Source: Bradyrhizobium sp. Tv2a-2
Lineage (GTDB): Bacteria; Pseudomonadota; Alphaproteobacteria; Rhizobiales; Xanthobacteraceae
Length of the DNA: 64,000 nt
Direction: 5' to 3'
Assembly: GCF_000472425.1 (NCBI RefSeq)
Contig: NZ_AXAI01000002.1
Location: forward strand, 284,747 to 348,746
Within the stretch, counting starts at the first letter, position 1, and every line of letters starts with the position of its first letter. Of the stretch, positions 8,542 through 16,861 are shown piece by piece. A program made the position numbers and the translations under genes. The notes below the pieces were generated by a model. The model did no database searches. It saw nothing but the letters and a program-made list of their open reading frames with translations, and was not told where the DNA came from.

Positions 8542-9030
8542 CTACTTCCACACGCCATCGTGCAGCGCGGCGGCTTCGTCCTCGAGCAGCGGGCCGACGA
8601 CCTCGGTTGGGCGCTGGCCGTTCTTGAAGACCTCGCGGCAGGGCAGGTCGAGAGTGGGATTTTCCGGATGGTTGCCGGTGATGCCGCGCAGGCGGTGCTC
8701 GCTCAAGCCATAGACCAGACGGCCGATGCCGGCCCAATACATCGCGCCCGCGCACATCGCGCAGGGCTCCGCCGAGGAATAGAGCGTGGATGCCGCAAGC
8801 ACGTCCTTGGGCAACGTCCGGCAGGCCTCAGTCGCCAGCAGCCGTTCGGCATGTGCCGTGCCGTCATGTGCCGGCATATAGCCGTTCTCGCTCTCCAGCA
8901 GCACCTTGCCGTCCTTGTCGACGAGAATGGCGCCGAAGGGATGGTTGCCGTGGGTCATGGAGCGGCGGGCCACCTCGAAGGATCGCCGCAGGAAATGCGC
9001 ATCGCGGTCGCCAGAACTCGGATCGGACAT
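8542..9030 (-). CDS. Nucleoside/guanine deaminase, CMP/dCMP deaminase fold
   Basis: This 162-residue zinc enzyme has the cytidine-deaminase-fold motifs THAERLL (zinc histidine and catalytic glutamate) and SSAEPCAMCAGAMYW (two zinc cysteines). The family includes guanine deaminase GuaD and tRNA adenosine deaminase; the purine context favours guanine to xanthine. The start ATG overlaps the stop of the upstream ABC ATPase remnant (ATGA), so the ancestral operon was transporter followed by deaminase. A TTG directly before the ATG is an unlikely alternative start. It converges on the 8-oxoguanine deaminase gene. Confidence 0.85.
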   Translation of the reverse strand: MSDPSSGDRDAHFLRRSFEVARRSMTHGNHPFGAILVDKDGKVLLESENGYMPAHDGTAHAERLLATEACRTLPKDVLAASTLYSSAEPCAMCAGAMYWAGIGRLVYGLSEHRLRGITGNHPENPTLDLPCREVFKNGQRPTEVVGPLLEDEAAALHDGVWK

Positions 9031-9419
9031 CAATGGCCTGCCATGTGGCGGCCAATCTCGGTCAAATCGGCTTCGCTCGCGCGCGCCTCATAGACCAGCT
9101 GGCCGTGAAACATCACGACCAGACGATCCGACAATTCCAGGAGCTCGTCCAGATCCTCGCTGACGAGAAGCACGGCGGCACCGCGGTTTCGCGCGGCCAT
9201 GATCTCGGCATGGATTTGCGCGACCGCGGCGAAGTCCAGCCCGAAGCAGGGATTGGCCGCGATCAGGACCTCGACATCGCCGCCGAGCTCGCGCGCCAGC
9301 ACCGCGCGCTGTACATTGCCGCCCGACAGCGCCGCGATCGGCGTCTCGGGCGTGCGGGTCTTGATCTTGTAACGGGCGATCTTCCTCCTCGCATCCTCGC
9401 GAAACGCCGACTTCTTCAA
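9030..9419 (-). pseudogene. C-terminal remnant of an ABC transporter ATPase (BMP/sugar type)
   Basis: Only the last part of an ABC ATPase remains: the signature ALSGGNVQRAVLARE, a Walker-B-like VLIAANPCFGLD and SEDLDELLELSDR. The Walker A half and the whole first ATPase domain of these double-domain proteins are missing. It is joined, out of frame, to a truncated binding-protein gene at about 9410-9425. The stop overlaps the deaminase start. An intact operon would also have had two permease genes, none of which remains here. The ligand was perhaps a nucleoside or purine, judging from the neighbours. Confidence 0.85.
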
Positions 9420-9913
9420 CCACCACGAAGCCGAGCTTGCCGCTCTTGGTCGAATAGCCCGCGACGATGCCGGAGACGTATTGCGCTTCGTCGATATAGC
9501 CGAAATAGCTGCCCGCGTTCTTCGGGTCCTTGTCGGTCCAGAGGCCGCCGCAGTGCTCGAAGTGCAGCTTCGGGTACCTGTTGGCCATCTTGATCATGTG
9601 CGGGTTGTAGTAACGAGGTCGGGAATAGCAGCGTAGCACCGTCGAGATTGATCATGGACTCCATGGTCTTCTCGACCGCGTCGGTTTCGGGGACCTTCTC
9701 CTCCTCGACCACCTTGATGCCGGGCAGCTTCTTCAACGCCGCCGCACCTTGTGCGTGTGCCTGGTTGTAGCCGTAGTCATCGCGCGATCCGACATAAATA
9801 AGACCAATGGTTGTGTCGACGGCGAAAGCCGAGCGCATGCCCAGCGCTGAGCCCAAGGTCAGGGCGGCGCTTCCCTGCAAAAGATGACGTCGTGAAATCC
9901 TGCCAAAATCCAT
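9420..9913 (-). pseudogene. Truncated, frameshifted BMP-family substrate-binding protein
   Basis: The start is intact: MDFGRISRRHLLQGSAALTL, a twin-arginine-type signal, with GGGAGCAG upstream. The reading frame is good until GATLLFPTS. It then shifts at about 9608-9615, and the family sequence continues in another frame as YYNPHMIKMANRYP and NAGSYFGYIDEAQYVSG. After KLGFVV the gene stops abruptly and the ATPase remnant begins. Compared with family members of about 350 residues, roughly the last half is lost. A short deletion near FPTS explains the shift. This gene cannot give a working binding protein. Confidence 0.85.
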
Positions 9914-10305
9914 TGCCTGCTCCCTTGGCGGCTAAACCGCCGCTTATCTCGTGGCCACGCCGATCGGCGGAGCCCGGGAGCTACAGTCGCAAGCTTCGTG
10001 CCACAGCTGTTTTACTGTGCGATGCAGACAAGATATTGAAATATCGACAATATTTAACCCGTCCAAAACTTGGGCTGGCGTTCTATAGATAAAAAAATAA
10101 GCTATATCTTTGAATTGTATGCAAGAGAGTTGAGCAGCCGGTAAGCCTGTCCGGAGCGTGGGGATCGAGGCCGCCGGCGGCATTTATCGCTGGCCAGGCG
10201 TGTTCAGGCTGCTACCAGTCCGTGCGTGCGGCGACGGCCCCCCAGTATTCGACATCGCGCCGCTGGCACCGAACTTGTATCGATGGGTGGACGCGATTTT
10301 CAGAC
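9914..10305. promoter_or_regulatory. AT-rich control region upstream of the allantoate amidohydrolase
   Basis: This 390-base gap has a markedly AT-rich core (10028-10125) in otherwise GC-rich DNA. Within it, ATATTG (10033-10038) and CAATAT (10048-10053) form an inverted repeat of the T-N11-A kind bound by LysR-type regulators. TTGTATGCAA at 10115-10124 resembles a GntR-type half-palindrome. The amidohydrolase start lies about 180 bases downstream, leaving a long leader. No reading frame in the gap looks coding. The identity of the regulators is unknown. Confidence 0.4.
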
Positions 10306-11583
10306 ATGAGCAAGATGGACGTTGGCACTGCTGGGCGTGAAGATCTGTCGCTGGGGCGCGAGATCGCCGAGCGGATCAACGCGCTTGCCGCGATCTCGGA
10401 AGACCCTGCCAATATCACCCGCATCTTTCTGACATCCGAGCATCGCGCGGCGGCCGACCTGATTCTGGGCTGGATGCGGCAGGCCGGCATGGCCGCGCAT
10501 ATCGACGCGATCGGTAACGTCTGCGGCCGCTACGAGGGCGAGCGTCCGGGCCTGCCGGCGCTGATGCTGGGCTCGCATTACGACACGGTGCGCGACGCCG
10601 GCCGATGGGATGGCCCGCTCGGGGTGATCACCGCGATCTCCTGCGTTGCCGATCTGCACAGGCGCGGCCTCAGGCTGCCGTTTGCGATCGAGGTGGTTGG
10701 CTTTGCCGACGAGGAGGGCGTGCGCTTTGCCTCCACTTTGCTCGGCAGCCGCGCGGTTGCCGGCACGTTCGACGAGGCCGTGCTCGGCGTGCGCGACATG
10801 ACGGGGGTGTCACTGGGCGAGGCAATCACGGCGTTCGGACTTGATCCCGATCATATCGGCAAGGCAGCGCGGGTTCGCGGCGAACTGCTCGCCTATATCG
10901 AGCTGCATATCGAGCAGGGGCCGGTGCTGGAGCAGGAAGATCTCGCCGTCGGCGTGGTCACGGCCATCGCCGGCGCCACACGGCTCGCAGCGAGGCTGAC
11001 CGGCATGGCCGGACATGCCGGCACCGTGCCGATGCGGCTCAGACGCGACGCGCTGTCAGGCGCGGCCGAATGCATCGGAGTGATCGAGGAATTTTGCCGC
11101 ACTGACCAGGCTGGTCTCGTCGGCACCGTCGGATATATCCACGCGTTGCCCGGCGCGACCAATGTCATCCCGGGCCAGGTCTCCTTCACCATCGACATGC
11201 GCGCGCCGACCGACATGCACCGCCGCCGTGCGGTCACCGATGTCGCCAGGCAGATCGAGGCGATCGCGAAGCGCCGCGACCTCGCCTTGCAGATCGACGT
11301 CACCCATGAGAATCGCACCGCGCCTTGCGCGCCCTGGCTGAAGGCGCAGATCGCAGACGCGATCGCGGCCGAAGGCTTTCGCGTGTTCGAGCTGCCGAGC
11401 GGAGCAGGCCATGACGGCATGGCCATGATCGACATCGCCGATGTCGGCATGATCTTCGTCCGCTGCCGCGGCGGCATCAGCCACCACCCCGACGAGCATG
11501 TCGAACTCGCCGACGCCGACGCCGGTGCGCGTGTGCTGCTGCGGCTGATCGAGAATTTCAGGCCGCAGGCGGGCGGGAAGTAG
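10306..11583 (+). CDS. Allantoate amidohydrolase-like M20 family enzyme
   Basis: The 425-residue protein belongs to the M20 AllC/HyuC group. Two-metal-site residues are visible in GSHYDTV, ADEEGVRF, HIEQGPVLE and GISHHPDE, with the substrate-binding blocks GHAGTVPM and SGAGHDGM. AllC converts allantoate to ureidoglycine, carbon dioxide and ammonia, the step directly after PuuE. Because close relatives hydrolyse N-carbamoyl amino acids or ureidoglycolate, the exact substrate rests on the purine context. I chose the start MSKMDVG; an upstream in-frame extension of 28 codons lacks coding character. Confidence 0.85.
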   Translation: MSKMDVGTAGREDLSLGREIAERINALAAISEDPANITRIFLTSEHRAAADLILGWMRQAGMAAHIDAIGNVCGRYEGERPGLPALMLGSHYDTVRDAGRWDGPLGVITAISCVADLHRRGLRLPFAIEVVGFADEEGVRFASTLLGSRAVAGTFDEAVLGVRDMTGVSLGEAITAFGLDPDHIGKAARVRGELLAYIELHIEQGPVLEQEDLAVGVVTAIAGATRLAARLTGMAGHAGTVPMRLRRDALSGAAECIGVIEEFCRTDQAGLVGTVGYIHALPGATNVIPGQVSFTIDMRAPTDMHRRRAVTDVARQIEAIAKRRDLALQIDVTHENRTAPCAPWLKAQIADAIAAEGFRVFELPSGAGHDGMAMIDIADVGMIFVRCRGGISHHPDEHVELADADAGARVLLRLIENFRPQAGGK

Positions 11584-11600
11584 CGACGGCTGTAGCGGCT

Positions 11601-11723
11601 GACCTCTCCCCGGCGGGGAGAGGTCGGCGCGTAGCGCCGGGTGAGGGGCCGCAGCGCCAACGAGGGACCTGAACCCCTCACCCGATTTGCTGGCGCAAAT
11701 CGACCTCTCCCTTCGGGAGAGGT
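11601..11723. repeat. Intergenic palindromic repeat between convergent genes
   Basis: GACCTCTCCC-CGGC-GGGGAGAGGTC forms a tight hairpin at the left end and GACCTCTCCC-TTC-GGGAGAGGT another at the right end. Between them GGTGAGGGG and CCCCTCACC face each other, so the whole 120 bases can fold into a three-armed structure. It separates the convergent amidohydrolase and dctA genes and may end both transcripts. Similar elements are, as I recall, frequent in Bradyrhizobium and relatives. Confidence 0.7.
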
Positions 11724-11745
11724 GTCGGCGACAGCTCAGCTCCAT

Positions 11746-13068
11746 CTACCCCGCCGTCACGTCGACGTACTCGCCGCCCTCGAGCACTTGGGCTGCCTTG
11801 GCGCGATCGAGATCGCCTTCCCATGAGGCAACCACGACGGTTGCGACGCAATTGCCGATGAGGTTGCCGAGCGCGCGGGCCATGCCGATGAACCAGTCGA
11901 CCGACAGCACCAGCACCAGGCCGATCGCCGGGATGCTCGGCACCGCGTTCAGCGTCGCTGCCAGGATCACGATCGCCGAGCCGGGCACGCCATGCGCGCC
12001 CTTGGAGGTGACCAGCGACACGCCGAGCACCAGCAGGAGATCGCCGAGCGAGAGCGGTGTGTTGGTCGCCTGCGCGATGAAGACGACCGCGAGCGTCAGA
12101 TAGATCGAGAAGGCGTCGAGGTTGAAGGAATAGCCGGTCGGAATGACAAGACCCACGACGGAATCCTTCACCCCCATCCGCTCGAGCTTGCGCATGATCT
12201 GCGGCAGCACCGCATCCGACGAGGCGGTCGCCAGCACGATGGTCAGCTCCTCGCGCAGGTAGGCGAGGAATTTGAGGATGTTGATGCCTGCGAGCGCCAT
12301 CACGCCGCCGAGCACGCCCAGCACGAAGATCGCGACCGAGACGTAGAACAGCATCACCAGCGAGACCAGCTGCTTGAGCGAGCCCACGCCATATTTGCCG
12401 ACGGTATAGGCGACCGCGCCGAGCACGCCGAGCGGCGCCGTCCGCACGATCAGGCCCATGGCGCGGAACAAGACGGTCGAGACCGCCTCGATCATGGAAG
12501 CGACCTTCTCGCCCTTCTCGCCGCCGACCAGGGACAGGCTGACGCCGAAGATGATGGCGAAGAACAAGACCTGCAGCACGTCGTTGCGCGACAACGCATC
12601 GAAGGAGGTGGTCGGGATGACGTTCAACAGGAAGGCGCCGATGCCTTCGCCCTTCAGCTTCTGCGCATTGCCGGCATAGGTCGAGAGCGCCTTGGCATCG
12701 AGGGTCGAGGGATCGATGTTCATGCCGTGGCCGGGTCCGAACGCGAACGCGAGCAAGAGGCCGACGACCAGCGCGACGGTGGTCATGACCTCGAAATAGA
12801 CCAGCGCCTTGACGCCGACGCGGCCAACCTTCTTGAGGTCGCCGGCGCCGGCAATGCCATGCACCACGACGCAGAACACGATCGGCGCCACGATCATGGA
12901 GATCAGCTTCAGGAAGGCGTCGCTGAGGATCTTCAGGCTGACCGCTAAATCCGGCGTAGCCACGCCGAGCGCGATCCCGAGCGCCAGCGCCGCCAGCACC
13001 TGGACGAACAGGGACGTATAGAACGGCTTTCGCAGGGATGTCGTGGTGGTGGTCGTAATGGTCGCCAT
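11746..13068 (-). CDS. dctA: C4-dicarboxylate:cation symporter DctA
   Basis: The 440-residue inner-membrane protein is a DAACS/GltP-family carrier that imports succinate, malate and fumarate. It begins with TSLFVQVLAALALGIALG and shows family blocks such as MIVAPIVF, TASSDAVLPQIM, IPTGYSFNLD and SKGAHGVPGSA, with about eight hydrophobic segments and re-entrant loops. Length matches DctA. A consensus sigma-54 promoter stands 36 bases upstream of the start, which fits the DctB/DctD-controlled dctA of rhizobia; the two-component genes are not in the window. Confidence 0.95.
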   Translation of the reverse strand: MATITTTTTTSLRKPFYTSLFVQVLAALALGIALGVATPDLAVSLKILSDAFLKLISMIVAPIVFCVVVHGIAGAGDLKKVGRVGVKALVYFEVMTTVALVVGLLLAFAFGPGHGMNIDPSTLDAKALSTYAGNAQKLKGEGIGAFLLNVIPTTSFDALSRNDVLQVLFFAIIFGVSLSLVGGEKGEKVASMIEAVSTVLFRAMGLIVRTAPLGVLGAVAYTVGKYGVGSLKQLVSLVMLFYVSVAIFVLGVLGGVMALAGINILKFLAYLREELTIVLATASSDAVLPQIMRKLERMGVKDSVVGLVIPTGYSFNLDAFSIYLTLAVVFIAQATNTPLSLGDLLLVLGVSLVTSKGAHGVPGSAIVILAATLNAVPSIPAIGLVLVLSVDWFIGMARALGNLIGNCVATVVVASWEGDLDRAKAAQVLEGGEYVDVTAG

Positions 13069-13103
13069 AGGTCGCTTCCCCGGATGTTGATCGGATCCGT
13101 TGC

Positions 13104-13120
13104 AGCAACAAGCGTGCCAG
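13104..13120 (-). promoter_or_regulatory. Sigma-54 (-24/-12) promoter of dctA
   Basis: On the minus strand the sequence reads CTGGCACG-CTTG-TTGCT, a full match to TGGCAC-N5-TTGC with the conserved GG and GC 10 bases apart. It lies 36-52 bases before the dctA ATG. This implies RpoN-dependent transcription with an enhancer-binding protein such as DctD. I did not identify the enhancer sites. Confidence 0.85.
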
Positions 13121-13223
13121 TTTTCGGGCCGAAGTGCGATCTCTCAGGGCGGTAAAATCAGCGGATTGCCCGGCTTTCGGCTGACGACCGGGATGGCCTC
13201 GTGGGCAGCCGGCCGATCCGGCG

Positions 13224-13928
13224 TCACGCCGCGGGCCGCATGGCCCAGTTGCCGATGATGCGGAAGCGCGCATCGCCTGCGTCCTGCCGGAACAGCGCGA
13301 TCCGGTCGACCGAAAGGCTGTCGATGCCGGTGGCCGCAAAGCGCCCACGCAGCATGTCGAGCACGCTCCCGCGGCGGGTCGAGTCGAGCCGGCCGGTCAG
13401 GGTCATATGGAAGCGGAATTCTTCCATCACATAAGGATAGCCCCAGCGGTCGAGATGATCGCGCTGGCGCCCGGTCAGCTTCTCCGGATTGCGTCGTGCG
13501 CGGTCGCGCTCGCTCAGCGCTGCGCGAAAGCCGTCGAAAGCGGTGACGCCGTCGGCCGCGAGCTGCTCCAGCGGCAGCGATCGCTCGGCCGGGATGATTG
13601 CGATGAAGCCGCTGATCGAATCGACCACCGGCCTGAAGTTGGGAATGGTGTGCGGCCCAGCCGCGAAAGCGGCGCACGCCGCGACCAGCTCGGCCTCGGT
13701 TTTGCCGGGCGCCAGCGCAAACGGCGCCTTCAGCGTGGCGTGGAAACCATATTTGCGGGGATCGCTCGTCACCTCGCGCCAATCCGGGATCGCTTCCGCC
13801 ACGCCGCCCGGAAAAGGCAGGTCCTCGCCAGTCCAGGCGTCATAGCCCAACAGCTCGGCGCCGAAGCGGTCGAGCGCTGAGCCGCGCGGGGGGGCGTAGT
13901 AGATCGCGTAGCGAGGGAATCCGGTCAT
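13224..13928 (-). CDS. DUF1045 phosphonate-operon protein, 2H phosphoesterase-like
   Basis: The 234-residue protein has the two HxT/S-type motifs of 2H phosphoesterases, FHATLKAPF in the middle and FHMTLTG near the C-terminal third, and matches the DUF1045 family known from phn operons. The fold acts on cyclic phosphates or 2',5'/3',5'-type diesters. C-P lyase produces 5-phosphoribosyl 1,2-cyclic phosphate, normally opened by PhnP. No phnP is present in this window, so this protein is a candidate replacement (inference). It lies 20 bases after phnM2 in a Pho-box-led operon. Confidence 0.85.
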   Translation of the reverse strand: MTGFPRYAIYYAPPRGSALDRFGAELLGYDAWTGEDLPFPGGVAEAIPDWREVTSDPRKYGFHATLKAPFALAPGKTEAELVAACAAFAAGPHTIPNFRPVVDSISGFIAIIPAERSLPLEQLAADGVTAFDGFRAALSERDRARRNPEKLTGRQRDHLDRWGYPYVMEEFRFHMTLTGRLDSTRRGSVLDMLRGRFAATGIDSLSVDRIALFRQDAGDARFRIIGNWAMRPAA

Positions 13929-13948
13929 GCGCTGAGAATAAAGCCGCC

Positions 13949-15139
13949 TTACTCCGCCGCAACCGCGCGTGCGGCGTTTGTTACGGTGCCGATGCGATCG
14001 GCGTCGGTCAGGTGGACCAGCCGGCCGGCTGTGATGACGGCGACAATGCGTGGCCGCAAAGCTGCGGCATCGTCGACCAGGAGGATATCGGCGCGACGCC
14101 CTTCGGCGATCTCGCCGCGATCGGAAAGGCCGGTGGCGCGCGCGGGCGCGGCCGAGATCAAATCCCAGGCCTGGGGCAGCGGCCGCACACCATCGGCAGC
14201 GAGGCGGAAGGCGGCCAGCAGCGGCGCGGGATAGTAATAGTCCGACGCCAGCACCGAGCAGAGGCCTTTCTCGATCATGTCGGACGCCTTGGTCCAGCCG
14301 GTGTGGCTGCCGCCGCGCACGACATTGGGCGCGCCATACACAATGGCGTCGCCGCCGCCGGCCGCCTCGCGCGCGGTCTCTTCGTTGACAGGAAACTCGG
14401 CAATGCCGACGCCTTGCGCGCGAAACGCCTGCCGCATCTCCGGGCTGTTGTCGTCATGTGAGAGCATGCGCACGCCGGCTTGTCGCGCGACCTGCGCAAG
14501 TCGCGCGATCGAGGCCGGCACCGCGTCGGCGCGCGAGACGATCCGCTCGACCAGTTGGTCGAAGGCTTCGCTGGACAGCCCGGTGCGCTCGACCATGCGG
14601 TTGCGCTTGCGCGGCTTGGCAAGGTCCGCGACCGTGCCGTCCATATGGTCGTTGAATGCGAACAGATCGACCCGTCCGTCCCCGAGCCATTGGATGATTT
14701 CTTCCTCCGCATCGAGATTGTAGGTCTCGTGCCGCAGATGGAAGCGGGTGTCGGCCTTGAGCTGCGGCCGCAGGCTCTCGATCGCCTCGCACAGCCGCGT
14801 GGCATTGTCGCCGGAGCGCAGGCCCGGCTCCCACGACCAGGTCGTTGCGTGAAACACCGTCGTGATGCCGTTGGCGATCGCCTGGTGATCGCTGTCGCAC
14901 AGCGCCACGTCGATCGGAAAGTCGACGCCCGCGCGCGGCATCATCTGCCGCTCGAAGGCATCGCCGTGCAGGTCGACGATGCCCGGCAGCACCAGAAGAT
15001 CTCGTGCATCGATGGACAGCGCGCCGCGGCCGCCGGATGCGCCAACGTCGCGAATCCTGCCGCCGGCAATTCGCAGCGAGGTTTCGGTGATGTCGCCGTC
15101 AATCAGGGCGCGGCCGCCCTCGATCAGGATGTCAGTCAC
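13949..15139 (-). CDS. phnM: Second PhnM-type triphosphate diphosphatase
   Basis: The 396-residue amidohydrolase-superfamily protein is a PhnM paralogue. PhnM removes pyrophosphate from ribose 1-methylphosphonate 5-triphosphate. Family blocks include VDLHGDAFERQMMPR, HDDNSPE and GAPNVVRGGSH, the last shared with the other PhnM at 25618-26772. The two copies differ greatly elsewhere, so this is not a recent duplication. The start is GTG, two bases after the stop of the hexapeptide transferase gene. It may serve a different substrate or condition from the copy in the main operon. Confidence 0.9.
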   Translation of the reverse strand: MTDILIEGGRALIDGDITETSLRIAGGRIRDVGASGGRGALSIDARDLLVLPGIVDLHGDAFERQMMPRAGVDFPIDVALCDSDHQAIANGITTVFHATTWSWEPGLRSGDNATRLCEAIESLRPQLKADTRFHLRHETYNLDAEEEIIQWLGDGRVDLFAFNDHMDGTVADLAKPRKRNRMVERTGLSSEAFDQLVERIVSRADAVPASIARLAQVARQAGVRMLSHDDNSPEMRQAFRAQGVGIAEFPVNEETAREAAGGGDAIVYGAPNVVRGGSHTGWTKASDMIEKGLCSVLASDYYYPAPLLAAFRLAADGVRPLPQAWDLISAAPARATGLSDRGEIAEGRRADILLVDDAAALRPRIVAVITAGRLVHLTDADRIGTVTNAARAVAAE

Positions 15140-15141
15140 GT

Positions 15142-15804
15142 TCAGGCACTTTGCTTCCGGAGAGAGGCTGATTGCGCCTCGTATTTGTCGAGAAATGCCT
15201 CGATGGTCAATTTACGGAAATCGGGGAGGGCCATGCGCAGAGCGGCGTGGTCCCAGTTCCACCAGCCAAGCCGCATCAGCCGCCCGGCGATTTCTTCTGA
15301 AAACCGTCGCCTGATCGCGCGGGCCGGATTGCCGGCGACGATGGTGTAGTCAGGAACGTCCTTGGTGACGATCGCGCCACCTGCGATCACGGCGCCATGG
15401 CCGATGCGGCGGCCCGGCAGCACGATCGCGCCATGGCCAATCCAGACGTCGTGACCGATATGAACGCGATGGCTCTTGCGCCAGGCGAAGAACTCGGCGT
15501 CGTCGGCCTCGTCCGCAAAATAGGCGCTGGCGCGATAGGTGAAATGCGCCTGCGTCGCGCGGTGCATCGGATGATTGCCCGGATTGATCCGCGTCATGGC
15601 GGCGATCGAACAGAACTTGCCGATCGTGGTGTAGGTCATCTGCGCGTCGTTGACGACGTAGGAATAGTCGCCCATCTCGACATCGAGCAAGATCGTGCGC
15701 GCTCCGACCTCGCAATAGATGCCGAACTTTACGTCTTGTACTTTCGCAGTAGGATCGACCGTCGGTTCGATCGCGAGTGCCTTGCCAGCCATTCGGTATT
15801 CCAT
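15142..15804 (-). CDS. Hexapeptide-repeat transferase of phosphonate operons
   Basis: This 220-residue left-handed beta-helix protein shows the hexapeptide pattern [24 protein letters not shown] and the family ending [17 protein letters not shown]. It resembles the acetyltransferase-like proteins of phn operons and chloramphenicol acetyltransferase. A plausible job is N-acetylation of aminoalkylphosphonates, the role of PhnO in enteric bacteria, which is absent here; this is inference. Starts at 15804 and 15792 (MAGKAL) are both possible. It is the first gene after a triple Pho box. Confidence 0.85.
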   Translation of the reverse strand: MEYRMAGKALAIEPTVDPTAKVQDVKFGIYCEVGARTILLDVEMGDYSYVVNDAQMTYTTIGKFCSIAAMTRINPGNHPMHRATQAHFTYRASAYFADEADDAEFFAWRKSHRVHIGHDVWIGHGAIVLPGRRIGHGAVIAGGAIVTKDVPDYTIVAGNPARAIRRRFSEEIAGRLMRLGWWNWDHAALRMALPDFRKLTIEAFLDKYEAQSASLRKQSA

Positions 15805-15843
15805 GCGCCAAAGAGTTGAACGCGCTCCTCTTCTTCATGCCTC

Positions 15844-15872
15844 ATGACAGAGGAATGACAGTTCGGTGACAG
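15844..15872 (-). promoter_or_regulatory. Triple Pho box for the transferase-phnM2-DUF1045 operon
   Basis: On the minus strand three repeats follow each other with an 11-base period: CTGTCAC-CGAA-CTGTCAT-TCCT-CTGTCAT. This matches the PhoB recognition pattern (7-base repeats with 4-base AT-leaning spacers). The last repeat ends 40 bases before the transferase start. Phosphate starvation should therefore activate this operon. Confidence 0.8.
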
Positions 15873-15909
15873 GCGCTTTGCGGTGTGGATCATAGTCGCA
15901 GCGCAGCGC

Positions 15910-15927
15910 GACTGTCACACGACTGTA
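15910..15927 (+). promoter_or_regulatory. Pho box for phnCDE
   Basis: CTGTCAC-ACGA-CTGTAGA on the plus strand has the 7-4-7 layout of a PhoB site, with a weaker second half. It stands 50 bases before phnC and is oriented toward it, divergent from the triple box 40 bases to the left. PhoB activation of the transporter is likely. Confidence 0.65.
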
Positions 15928-15976
15928 GAAAACGAGCGCTAGCGGTGGCCCGAAGACGAACGGACCGGAGCAGCGA

Positions 15977-16789
15977 ATGTTGGTGGTGGAAGGTTTGACG
16001 TGCCGTTTCGGTACAAAAGCCGCGGTCGACAGCGCTTCCTTTTCCGTCGCGCCCGGTTCCTTTGTCGGCGTGATCGGCCGCTCCGGCGCCGGCAAGTCGA
16101 CGCTGCTGCGAACCATCAACCGTCTCACCCCCGCGACCGAAGGCCGCATTCTCTATAACAACGTCGATGTCACCGCGCTGCGCGGCAAGGAGCTGCGGCA
16201 ATGGCGGGCGCGCTCGGCCATGATCTTCCAGCAGTTCAACCTGGTTGGCCGGCTTGACGTGCTGACCAATGTGCTGATGGGGCGGCTGTCGGAGGTTCCG
16301 TTCTGGCGCTCGCTGGCGCAGCTCTGGCCCGAGGAGGATGTCGCAATCGCGATGTCGGCGCTCGACCAGTTCGACATGGCACAACTCGCCGCGCAGCGCG
16401 CCGACCAGCTGTCCGGAGGCCAGCAGCAGCGCGTGGCGATCGCGCGCGCGATGGTGCAGCAGCCCGAGATCATCCTCGCAGATGAGCCGATCGCCTCGCT
16501 CGATCCCCGCAACACCAAGATCGTGATGGATGCGCTGCTTCGCATCAACAAGCATTTCGGCATCACCGTGCTCTGCAACCTCCATTCGCTCGATCTGGCG
16601 CGCAGCTATTGCGACCGCCTGCTCGGCGTGGCCGCGGGCAAGATCGTGTTCGACGGCGCGCCGGCGGAGCTCACCGAGCACGTCGCGCGCGAGCTCTACG
16701 ATCTCGAGGCCAATGAAGTCTTGGGCGCGGCGCCCACAGACGTCTCGGGCGCAACCGTTCCGGCCCTCAGCAGCGCTGCCGCGGCCTGA
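15977..16789 (+). CDS. phnC: Phosphonate ABC transporter ATPase PhnC
   Basis: The 270-residue ATPase energises phosphonate uptake. Walker A is GRSGAGKST (34-42), the ABC signature LSGGQ (145-149) and Walker B IILADEP (165-171), followed by SLDPRNT. The order phnC-phnD-phnE-phnE2 and the upstream Pho box confirm the assignment. An alanine-rich tail of about 15 residues extends past the usual end. Confidence 0.95.
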   Translation: MLVVEGLTCRFGTKAAVDSASFSVAPGSFVGVIGRSGAGKSTLLRTINRLTPATEGRILYNNVDVTALRGKELRQWRARSAMIFQQFNLVGRLDVLTNVLMGRLSEVPFWRSLAQLWPEEDVAIAMSALDQFDMAQLAAQRADQLSGGQQQRVAIARAMVQQPEIILADEPIASLDPRNTKIVMDALLRINKHFGITVLCNLHSLDLARSYCDRLLGVAAGKIVFDGAPAELTEHVARELYDLEANEVLGAAPTDVSGATVPALSSAAAA

Positions 16790-16791
16790 AG

Positions 16792-16824
16792 TCCCGCACT
16801 GCCCCGGCCGGGGCGGGCGGTTTT
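16792..16824 (+). terminator. GC-rich hairpin after phnC
   Basis: The perfect palindrome GCCCCGGCCGGGGC (16801-16814), flanked by further complementary GC bases, is followed by a short TTTT. It could partly end transcription or stabilise the phnC message before the strongly expressed binding-protein gene. The T-run is short, so this is uncertain. Confidence 0.35.
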
Positions 16825-16861
16825 CAAAAGCGTTGACGACCATCAACAACAGGGGTGCTTT

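Noticed and set aside
13144..13782. Long frame overlapping the DUF1045 gene on the same strand
   Set aside because: It is out of frame with the gene that carries both HxT motifs, and its arginine-rich translation is typical of GC-rich shadows.
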